The position numbers and the translations under genes were made by a program. Positions 42,752 through 50,034 of a stretch of DNA of 64,000 nucleotides are shown here, piece by piece; position 1 is the stretch's first letter; each line of letters starts with the position of its first letter. Below the pieces are notes generated by a model. The model made no database searches and had not been told where the DNA came from. It saw only the letters and a program-made list of their open reading frames with translations. Source of the stretch: Streptomonospora nanhaiensis (lineage in GTDB: Bacteria > Actinomycetota > Actinomycetes > Streptosporangiales > Streptosporangiaceae); assembly GCF_026642255.1 (NCBI RefSeq), contig NZ_CP113264.1:6634001-6698000 (forward strand), given 5' to 3'.

Positions 42752-44050
42752 TCACCGGCCGAAGATCGACAGCTTCTGGCGCTGGATCGTGCCGGTCAGG
42801 TCGGCGATGTCGTCGGGTTGGCGCAGGAAGCGCTGGAGGGCGGGGATCATGACGACGGACGCGAAGTCGGGCCGGGTGTCGCGGTCCATGTACTGGGTGA
42901 GCGCGCCGGCGCTCGCGACCATGTCGTTGACCTTCGCGTCGAGCGGGCTGAACCCGCCGGTGCCCGCGTCCAGGTGGGTGGGGAGCGCCTGCGGGTCGAT
43001 CGCGGTGTAGATCTCCTGCGCCTCCAGCGAGCCGAGGTGGCCGAGGAGTTCGCGGGCGCCCTCGGGGTTGCGCGGGTCGCCGGAGACCATGAACCCGTCG
43101 ATGGGCGCCTCGACCACGTCGGCGCCGATCTCGGGGTCGAACTCGGGGAAGGCGAAGCAGTCCAGGTCGTCCAGGTCCTCCCCCTCGGGGAAGACGTGGG
43201 TGATGAACATGCCGCACAGCATCATCCCGGCCTCTCCGCGGACCAGGGAGGTCTGCGCCTCGTTGATCCCCCGGCCCAGGGGGTCGGGCTGGTGGTGGGG
43301 CAGGAGCTCGGCCCAGGCCCCGAAGACGCTCCTGACCTCGGACGAGTCCCAGGAGTGGTCGCCGTCGAGGAGTTCCAGGTGGAACTCGGGGCCGTTGATG
43401 CGCAGGTTGAGGTGGTCGAACATGCCCATCGCGGGCCAGCCCTCGCGGATCCCGGAGGCGAGGGGTTCGAGCCCGTCGGCGCGCATCCGCTCGCACAGTC
43501 CGACGAACTCCTCCCTGGTGGCGGGGACCTCGTAGCCGTTGCGCTCGAACAGGCTCCTGCGGTGGAAGACCGCCCAGGGCGCGGTGGAGTCGGGGACCAT
43601 GTACTGCCTGCCGTCGGGGGCCGTGCACAGGCTCCTCACCTGGTCGGTGAAGGCCCCCTCGAAGTGCCGGTCCCAGACGTCGGTGACGTCGCTGATCAGG
43701 CCCCGTTCGGCGAAGAAGCGCATCCGGTACCCGGCGAACCAGCCGATGACGTCGTCCGGGGTGCCCTGCAGGTAGTTGTTGATGCTCTCCTGGAAGGAGG
43801 TGGAGTCGAAGGTGTTGACCTCGACGGTCCGTCCGGAGGCGGCCTCGTACACGCCGAGGCTCTCCCGGACGGCCTCCCGCTGGGCGGGGTTGGCCCGGTT
43901 CGAGGCCATCCTGACCGTGTTCGGGTCGTCGCGGCCCGCGGCGCCGCACCCGGTGAGGCCGGGCAGGGCCAGGAGCGCCCCGGCCCCGGCCAGGCCGCCC
44001 AGAAGGGCGCGGCGCCGCAGGCCCGGCGGTCCCGGAGGTCTGTGGTGCAT
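42752..44050 (-). CDS. extracellular sugar-binding lipoprotein of the ABC transporter
   Basis: The 432-aa product has a twin-arginine-like start (LRRRALLGGLAGAGALLALP) and lipobox LTGC (Cys35). It is a family 1 solute-binding protein that captures oligosaccharides at the membrane surface for the permeases. VRMASNRANPAQREAVRESL opens the mature fold; later motifs such as YMVPDSTAPWAVFHRRSLFE are typical. GGAGGAGTCCTCG precedes the ATG. First gene of the sugar operon; an upstream region of 193 bp is shared with the DeoR gene. Confidence 0.92.
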   Translation of the reverse strand: MHHRPPGPPGLRRRALLGGLAGAGALLALPGLTGCGAAGRDDPNTVRMASNRANPAQREAVRESLGVYEAASGRTVEVNTFDSTSFQESINNYLQGTPDDVIGWFAGYRMRFFAERGLISDVTDVWDRHFEGAFTDQVRSLCTAPDGRQYMVPDSTAPWAVFHRRSLFERNGYEVPATREEFVGLCERMRADGLEPLASGIREGWPAMGMFDHLNLRINGPEFHLELLDGDHSWDSSEVRSVFGAWAELLPHHQPDPLGRGINEAQTSLVRGEAGMMLCGMFITHVFPEGEDLDDLDCFAFPEFDPEIGADVVEAPIDGFMVSGDPRNPEGARELLGHLGSLEAQEIYTAIDPQALPTHLDAGTGGFSPLDAKVNDMVASAGALTQYMDRDTRPDFASVVMIPALQRFLRQPDDIADLTGTIQRQKLSIFGR

Positions 44051-44114
44051 CGAGGACTCCTCCGAACAGGTGTGAAGGCGATCACAGTTCTCCACATGTT
44101 CGGTACATCACTCC

Positions 44115-44134
44115 CACTTGTCAACACTTGTCAA
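44115..44134. promoter_or_regulatory. tandem 10-bp repeat in the galactoside control region
   Basis: CACTTGTCAA is repeated head-to-tail, exactly one helical turn apart. On the minus strand each unit contains TTGACA, the -35 consensus, so the repeat could be both promoter and operator for the binding-protein operon. The neighbouring regulator gene starts 110 bp to the right. Confidence 0.65.
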
Positions 44135-44243
44135 CTTTTCCGAACAGAAAACCACGCACTACCGCCCCTATTGACACGAACGCGGAACCTGCAACACTGG
44201 ATCGAACACCTTTCAACATTTCCACTCATCGCTTGGGGGACGG

Positions 44244-45038
44244 ATGCTGGCCGCGCAACGGCAGGAGCTGATCCTCGAACAGGTCAGGCGGACCGGGGGC
44301 GTCAGGGTCGCCGACCTCGTCGAGAGCCTCGCCGTGTCGGACATGACCGTCCGGCGCGACCTCGACGTCCTGGAACACCGCGGCTCCCTGCGCAAGGTGC
44401 ACGGCGGCGCCGTCGCGCCGGAGGGCCCCCGCACCGAGGAGCCGGGCTTCGAGGCCAAGTCCACCCGCCAGGAGGACGAGAAGCACGCGATCGCCCGCGC
44501 CGCCGCCGGCCTGGTCGAACCGCACAGCGCCGTCGGCCTGTCGGCCGGCACCACGACCGCCCTCGTCGCCGAGTACCTGGCCGACACCCCGGGGCTGACC
44601 GTGGTCACCAACTCCCTGCACGTGGCCGAGGTGTTCCACCGCACCGCCCGGCCGGACCAGACCGTCGCCCTCACGGGCGGCTTCCGCACGCCCTCCGACG
44701 CGCTCGTCGGCCCGCTCGCGCTCGCCTCGATCCGCGGCCTCAACCTGGACACCCTGGTCCTGGGCGTGCACGGCATGCATGAGCGCGCCGGGTTCACCAC
44801 CCCGAACCTCATGGAGTCCGAGACCAACCGCGCCCTGGTGGAGGCCGCCGCCACCCTCGTCGTGGCCGCCGACCACAGCAAGTGGGGCACCGTCGGGATC
44901 AGCACCATCGCGCCGCTGGACCGCTGCGACGTGCTCGTCACCGACTCCGGGATCCCCGACGCGGCACGAGCCGCGCTCTCCGAGCGGGTCGGCCGCCTCG
45001 TGGTCACCGACGTGCGGCCCCGGACGGAGCAGGGATGA
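44244..45038 (+). CDS. DeoR/GlpR-family transcriptional regulator
   Basis: The 264-aa repressor has an N-terminal wHTH (RQELILEQVRRTGGVRVADL, and DMTVRRDLDVLEHRGSLRKV) and a C-terminal sugar-phosphate sensor domain (TTTALVAEYL, ADHSKWG). The DeoR family usually senses phosphorylated sugars. It overlaps galT by ATGA, so it is the first gene of the Leloir operon and probably controls both this operon and the divergent sugar operon via the tandem repeats between them. Confidence 0.93.
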   Translation: MLAAQRQELILEQVRRTGGVRVADLVESLAVSDMTVRRDLDVLEHRGSLRKVHGGAVAPEGPRTEEPGFEAKSTRQEDEKHAIARAAAGLVEPHSAVGLSAGTTTALVAEYLADTPGLTVVTNSLHVAEVFHRTARPDQTVALTGGFRTPSDALVGPLALASIRGLNLDTLVLGVHGMHERAGFTTPNLMESETNRALVEAAATLVVAADHSKWGTVGISTIAPLDRCDVLVTDSGIPDAARAALSERVGRLVVTDVRPRTEQG

Positions 45039-46234
45039 CGCGCGCTCCGCAGGACGGCCCGGCCGGGCGCCGGCACGGATCGGGCGCCGCGGACGTGGGC
45101 GCGGGGCGGGAGGCCCCCGGCCCCGCCGGCACGGGACCCGCCCGCCCCCTGCGCAGGACCCCGGCGAAGCTGGCCGACGGCCGCGAGATCGTCTACTTCG
45201 ACGAGGGCGGCGCCGCCCGCGAGCCCGCGCCCGACACGCGCGACCTACCGCCGTCCGCCACCGGCTCGGAGATGCGCTGGGACCCGCTGCTGCGCGAGTG
45301 GGTGGTCGTCGCCTCCCACCGGCAGGGGCGCACCCACCTGCCCTCCAGCGACGACTGCCCCCTGTGCCCCTCCGTCGGCGGGCGCGCGACCGAGATCCCG
45401 GCGGCCTCCTACGACGTGGTGGCCTTCGAGAACCGCTTCCCCTCCCTGGTCCCCGACCACGGCCGGGAGCTGGAGGACGTCGGCGAGCTGGAGCCCTCCC
45501 GCAGGGTGGGCGCGGGCCGCTGCGAGGTCCTCGTGTTCGGGTCCGACCACCGCGCGTCGTTCGCCGACCTCTCCCCGGAGCGCGCCCGCACCGTGATGGA
45601 GGCCTGGGTCGACCGGACCCTCGCCCTGTCCGCCCTGCCGGGCGTGGAGCAGGTCTACTGCTTCGAGAACCGGGGGCCGGAGATCGGGGTGACCCTCCAC
45701 CACCCCCACGGCCAGATCTACGCCCTCCCGTTCGTGACCCCCCGCACCCTGCGCACCCTCGACTCGGCCGAGGAGTACCGGGCGCGCACCGGTGGCGACC
45801 TGTTCGCCGACGTCCTGCGCGCCGAACAGGAGGCGGGGAGCCGGGTCGTGGCCCGGACCGAGCACTGGACGGCGTTCGTCCCGGCCGCCGCGCGCTGGCC
45901 GGTGGAGGTGCACCTGTACCCGCACCGGGCGGTGCCCGACCTGCCCTCGCTCACCGGCGCCGAACGCGACGACTTCGGCCTCCTGTACCTGGACGTGCTG
46001 GGCCGCTTCGACGCCCTGTACGACGCGCCCCTCCCCTACATCTCCGCCTGGCACCAGGCCCCGGTCCGGGACCCCCGGCGCGGCCTGGCGCGCCTGCGCC
46101 TGGAGCTGTTCTCCGTCCGCAGGGCGCCGGGCAAGCTCAAGTACCTCGCCGGGACCGAGTCCGGCATGGGCGTGTTCATCAACGACGTCGCCCCGGAGAC
46201 CACCGCCCGGCGCCTCAGGGAGGTCGCACAGTGA
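45035..46234 (+). CDS. galT: galactose-1-phosphate uridylyltransferase
   Basis: The Leloir enzyme exchanging UMP between UDP-glucose and galactose-1-phosphate. The 399-aa protein starts ATG 45035 with a ~40-residue low-complexity extension, then the conserved core: CPLCPS (zinc), active-site LHHPHGQIYALPF (nucleophile His) and the C-terminal WHQAP and KYLAGTESGMG motifs. It is coupled to the DeoR gene (ATGA) and to galE (GTGA). Confidence 0.95.
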   Translation: MTRAPQDGPAGRRHGSGAADVGAGREAPGPAGTGPARPLRRTPAKLADGREIVYFDEGGAAREPAPDTRDLPPSATGSEMRWDPLLREWVVVASHRQGRTHLPSSDDCPLCPSVGGRATEIPAASYDVVAFENRFPSLVPDHGRELEDVGELEPSRRVGAGRCEVLVFGSDHRASFADLSPERARTVMEAWVDRTLALSALPGVEQVYCFENRGPEIGVTLHHPHGQIYALPFVTPRTLRTLDSAEEYRARTGGDLFADVLRAEQEAGSRVVARTEHWTAFVPAAARWPVEVHLYPHRAVPDLPSLTGAERDDFGLLYLDVLGRFDALYDAPLPYISAWHQAPVRDPRRGLARLRLELFSVRRAPGKLKYLAGTESGMGVFINDVAPETTARRLREVAQ

Positions 46235-47190
46235 GACTGCTCGTCACCGGCGGAGCCGGATACATCGGCGGTGTGGTGACCGCACTGCTCCTGCGGTCCG
46301 GACACGAGGTGACGGTGCTGGACGACCTGTCCACGGGTCACCGCGACGCCGTCCCCGGGGACGCGCGGCTGGTGGTCGCCGACCTGGCGGACGCCGCCGA
46401 CGTGCTGGACCCGTCGGTGGAGGCCGTCCTGCACTTCGCCGGGAAGTCGCTGGTCGGCGAGTCCGTGGACGCCCCCGGGGCCTACTGGCGCACCAACGTG
46501 GCGGGTTCCCTCGCGCTCCTGGAGGCGGTACGGCGCCACGGCGTCCGCCGGATGGTGTTCTCCTCCAGCGCCGCCGTCTACGGCGAGCCCGTGTCGCCCG
46601 GGCCGATCGCGGAGACCGACCCCGCCGTGCCCACCAACCCGTACGGGGCGAGCAAGCTCGCCGTGGACCACATGCTGGCGTCCTGGGCCCGCGCGTACGG
46701 GCTGGGCGCCGTGAGCCTGCGCTACTTCAACGTCGCCGGCGCCCACCTCGGCCTGGGCGAGCGGCACGACCCCGAGACCCACCTGATCCCGAACCTGCTG
46801 CGCGTGGCCGCCGGGGAGCGGGACAGCGCACGCGTGTACGGCACCGACTACCCGACCCGGGACGGGACGGCGGTGCGCGACTACCTGCACGTCGCCGACC
46901 TCGCCGACGCGCACCTGCGGGCCCTGGAGCGGGTGGTCCCGGGGACCCACCGCGCCGTCAACCTGGGCACCGGCGGCGGGCACACCGTGCGCGAGGTCCT
47001 CGACGCCGTCCGGCGGGCCACCGGCCACCCGGTCCCGGCGGTGGACTCCCCGCGCCGGCCCGGCGACCCGGCGGTGCTGGTCGCCGCCAACGATCGGGCG
47101 CGGCGGGACCTGGGCTGGACCCCGACCCGCACGCTGGACGAGACCGTCGCCGACGCGTGGGCGTTCGCCCGCGCGCTCCCCCGCCCGTGA
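46231..47190 (+). CDS. galE: UDP-glucose 4-epimerase
   Basis: NAD-dependent epimerase that interconverts UDP-galactose and UDP-glucose. 319 aa from a GTG at 46231. NAD motif TGGAGYIGG, LHFAGKSLVGES, the catalytic SSSAAVYG and YGASK (YxxxK), then the C-terminal sugar-binding residues (RDYLHVADLADAHL). It overlaps galT by GTGA. Confidence 0.95.
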   Translation: MRLLVTGGAGYIGGVVTALLLRSGHEVTVLDDLSTGHRDAVPGDARLVVADLADAADVLDPSVEAVLHFAGKSLVGESVDAPGAYWRTNVAGSLALLEAVRRHGVRRMVFSSSAAVYGEPVSPGPIAETDPAVPTNPYGASKLAVDHMLASWARAYGLGAVSLRYFNVAGAHLGLGERHDPETHLIPNLLRVAAGERDSARVYGTDYPTRDGTAVRDYLHVADLADAHLRALERVVPGTHRAVNLGTGGGHTVREVLDAVRRATGHPVPAVDSPRRPGDPAVLVAANDRARRDLGWTPTRTLDETVADAWAFARALPRP

Positions 47191-47299
47191 AGCCGGCGGA
47201 CGGCCCCGGACACGGCCCGCGGCGGGAGACCGGGGCGGGACGGGGACACGGTCGGCACACGGGGCACGATGCCTCCGACAGACGAGAGGGCACCACCAC

Positions 47300-48436
47300 A
47301 TGAGCGACGTGTCGTCCGCGTTCCGCGCGGCGTTCGGCCACGGCCCGGAGGGCGTGTGGACCGCGCCCGGCCGCATCAACCTCATCGGGGAGCACACCGA
47401 CTACAACGACGGGTTCGTGCTCCCGCTCGCCCTCCCCCTCGCCCTGACCGCCGCCGCCTCCCGGCGCCCGGACGGCGCCGTGCGGTTCCGGTCCGGGCAG
47501 ACGGCCGGGGAGTTCCGCGCCTCCCTGGCGGAGCTGGTCCCCGGCGCGGTCGAGGGGTGGGCCGCCTACCCGGCCGGCGCCCTGTGGGTCCTGGGGCGGG
47601 AGGGGTACCCGGTGGGCGGGCTGGACCTGCTGGTCGACAGCACCGTCCCGACCGGCGCGGGGCTGTCGTCCTCCGCCGCGCTCACGTGCGCGGTGGTCAT
47701 GGCCGCGGCCGCCCTGCACGGCGCCGACCTCCCGCCCGACCGGGTGATCCGCCTGGCCCAGCGGGTGGAGAACGACTTCGTGGGGATGCCCTGCGGGATC
47801 CTGGACCAGTCGGCGTCCATGCTCTCCACCGAGGGCCACGCCCTGTTCATGGACACCCGCACCATGGACACCGAGCAGGTGCCCTTCGCCCCCGGCGAGC
47901 ACGGGCTCTCCCTGCTGGTGGTGGACACCCGCGCCCCGCACCGGCTGGTGGAGGGCCACTACGCCGACCGGCACCGCGCCTGCAAGGACGCCTCCCGGGC
48001 CCTGGGGCTGGCGGCCCTGCGCGACGTCGCCGACCTGCCGGGGGCCCTGGCGGCCCTGCCGGACGACCTGTCCCGGAGGCGGGTGCGCCACGTGGTGACC
48101 GAGAACGCGCGGGTGCTGGAGGCCGTGTCGCTGCTCCGCTCCGGCGACGTGCGCGCGGTCGGCCCGCTGCTGACCGCCTCGCACGCCTCCCTTCGCGACG
48201 ACTACGAGGTCACCGTGCCCGAGGTGGACACCGCCGTCGACGCCGCCCTGGCCGCCGGGGCGCTGGGCGCGCGGATCACCGGCGGGGGGTTCGGCGGTTG
48301 CGTGATCGCGCTCGTGGCGGCCGACGGGGCGCGACGCTGCGAGGAGGCCGTACGGGAGGCCTACCGGGAGCGGGGCTTCGCCGAACCCGGGGTCTTCGAG
48401 GCCGTCCCCTCCGCGGGGGCGCGCCGCGTCGTCTGA
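47300..48436 (+). CDS. galK: galactokinase
   Basis: GHMP-family kinase, ATP-dependent phosphorylation of galactose at C1. The 378-aa protein carries GRINLIGEHTDYNDGFVLP (substrate site), the ATP-binding PTGAGLSSSAAL and the GGGFGGCVIAL C-terminal motif. It begins at ATG 47300 with a weak Shine-Dalgarno sequence, 109 bp after galE. Confidence 0.95.
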   Translation: MSDVSSAFRAAFGHGPEGVWTAPGRINLIGEHTDYNDGFVLPLALPLALTAAASRRPDGAVRFRSGQTAGEFRASLAELVPGAVEGWAAYPAGALWVLGREGYPVGGLDLLVDSTVPTGAGLSSSAALTCAVVMAAAALHGADLPPDRVIRLAQRVENDFVGMPCGILDQSASMLSTEGHALFMDTRTMDTEQVPFAPGEHGLSLLVVDTRAPHRLVEGHYADRHRACKDASRALGLAALRDVADLPGALAALPDDLSRRRVRHVVTENARVLEAVSLLRSGDVRAVGPLLTASHASLRDDYEVTVPEVDTAVDAALAAGALGARITGGGFGGCVIALVAADGARRCEEAVREAYRERGFAEPGVFEAVPSAGARRVV

Positions 48437-48534
48437 CACCTCCCGGGCCGCAGCGCGGGAGCGAGGGGCCGGTCGTCCGGGGCGGGGGCGCCCCCCTGCA
48501 CAATGGCGGCCGAACGACAACAAGGGAGAACCGT

Positions 48535-49446
48535 ATGGGCCTCAGGTTCGGACTGCTGGGCACCGGCCACTGGGCGGCGGAGACGCACGGCGCGGCACTG
48601 GACGCGCACCCCGGCGCCGTCCTCGCCGGTGTGTGGGGACGCGACCCGGCCAAGGCCGCGGCGCTCGCCGACCGCTACGGCGCCCGCGCGTACGACGACG
48701 TGGACGCGCTGCTGGCCGACGTGGACGCCGTGGCGATCGCCCTGCCGCCCGACGTGCAGGCCGAGCTGGCCCTGCGCGCGGCGCGGGCCGGAAAGCACCT
48801 CCTGCTCGACAAGCCCGTGGCGCTCTCGGCCGCGGCCGCCGGAGAACTCGCCGCCGAGGTCGCGGCGCGGGACCTGGCGTCGGTGGTGTTCTTCACCAAC
48901 CGCTTCTCGGACAGCGTCGAGGAGTTCGTGCGCTCGGCCGCCGCCGAGGGCGGGTGGCACGGCGTCCGGGCGACCCTGTTCGCGTCGATCTTCCAGCCCG
49001 GCAACCCGTACGGCGCCTCACCGTGGCGCCGGGAGCGGGGCGGCCTGTGGGACGTGGGCCCCCACGTGCTGTCGGTGGTGCTGCCGGTGCTCGGCCCGGT
49101 CACCCGGGTGACGGCCCTGGCCGGACCCAGGCACACCACGCACATGCTCACCCAGCACGAGGGCGGGGCCGTCGGCTCGTTCGCGGTGACCCTCGACGCC
49201 CCGCCGGAGGCGAAGGCCTTCGAGATCGTCCTGCACGGCGAACGGGGCTGGGTCCCGGCGCCGGGCGGCGACCGGTCGGCGGTGGAGGCGTTCGGCACGG
49301 CGGTCGACCGGCTGACCGCCCGGATCGGCGGCGCGGAGGAGCCGTGCGACGTGCGCTTCGGCCGGGACGTGGTCGCGGTGCTGGAGGCCGCCGAGAGGTC
49401 CGTGTCGCTGGGCCGGGCCGTGGGCGTGGACGAGGCCACCGGGTAG
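48535..49446 (+). CDS. Gfo/Idh/MocA-family oxidoreductase
   Basis: The 303-aa protein binds NAD(P) through GLLGTGHWA and has the family's DKPVALS (KP) motif, DVGPHVLSV and a C-terminal beta-sheet domain. AAGGGAGAACCGT precedes the ATG. The family oxidises or reduces sugars or their derivatives; being in the galactose operon suggests a galactose, gluconate or related substrate, but this is inference. The last gene before a terminator. Confidence 0.88.
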   Translation: MGLRFGLLGTGHWAAETHGAALDAHPGAVLAGVWGRDPAKAAALADRYGARAYDDVDALLADVDAVAIALPPDVQAELALRAARAGKHLLLDKPVALSAAAAGELAAEVAARDLASVVFFTNRFSDSVEEFVRSAAAEGGWHGVRATLFASIFQPGNPYGASPWRRERGGLWDVGPHVLSVVLPVLGPVTRVTALAGPRHTTHMLTQHEGGAVGSFAVTLDAPPEAKAFEIVLHGERGWVPAPGGDRSAVEAFGTAVDRLTARIGGAEEPCDVRFGRDVVAVLEAAERSVSLGRAVGVDEATG

Positions 49447-49496
49447 GACCCGGTGGCCTTCCGGACGTGTGCCCCGGGGCCACGGCCCCGGGAGGA

Positions 49497-49527
49497 CCGC
49501 CCCGGCCGGGAGCACCGGCCGGGGCGG
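49497..49527. terminator. bidirectional terminator between the oxidoreductase and GlsB genes
   Basis: CCGCCCCGGCC and GGCCGGGGCGG flank a 9-nt loop in the gap between two convergent genes. Confidence 0.6.
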
Positions 49528-49532
49528 TTCCG

Positions 49533-49796
49533 CTAGGCGGTCCCCCTCGCGTTCTTCGAGTACATCCCGTCCGCCAGGTAGACGATTCCCGCGGCGACAA
49601 GAACCTGGATGACCAGGATGAAAAGGAACTGGTCCCAGATCATCGCCCCGATCCAGCCGCCGAGGAAGGCGGCCACGATGCCCAGGAGCAGGGTGAGCCA
49701 GATCGGCAGATGCTGCTTCCCCGGCACGACGAGGCGGCCCAGTGCTCCGATGATGAGGCCGACGATGATCGCACTGATGATTCCGGTGATCTCCAC
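49533..49796 (-). CDS. GlsB/YeaQ/YmgE-family stress membrane protein
   Basis: The 87-aa product is a short membrane protein with three helices (IISAIIVGLIIGALGRLVVP, LPIWLTLLLGIVAAFLGGWI, FLFILVIQVLVAAGIVYLA), of the transglycosylase-associated/YeaQ family, usually stress-induced. The conserved Gly-rich turns (GALGRLVVPGKQ, GWIGAMIWDQF) fit. The start is GTG 49796 with GGGAGGAACCT as ribosome binding site. A possible sigma-B-type promoter (GTTT-N15-GGGCAC) lies upstream. Confidence 0.85.
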   Translation of the reverse strand: MEITGIISAIIVGLIIGALGRLVVPGKQHLPIWLTLLLGIVAAFLGGWIGAMIWDQFLFILVIQVLVAAGIVYLADGMYSKNARGTA

Positions 49797-49828
49797 AGGT
49801 TCCTCCCCCACGTAGATGCCCTCTCCCC

Positions 49829-49853
49829 GTGCCCATTGCCGGGAGGGGAAAAC
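49829..49853 (-). promoter_or_regulatory. possible sigma-B-type promoter of the GlsB-like gene
   Basis: On the minus strand GTTT is followed by 15 nt and GGGCAC, close to the Streptomyces sigma-B form GnnT-N14-16-GGGTAY. It lies 33 nt upstream of the GTG start. Confidence 0.4.
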
Positions 49854-50034
49854 ACGGCGAGTCCATCCCCTGAACGACTCTTTTGCCGCTTTTTTTGCCC
49901 CCTTCCCCCCTCTTCCCGGCAGGACCCGGGCCTGTACGGGGGCCGCGGACCGCCCGGGAGCAGCGGGGGGATTGACCGGGAACGGCAGGGGGTAGGTCTT
50001 CCCTCTGTCGGCCTCTTGGCATCGAGAGAAGCCC

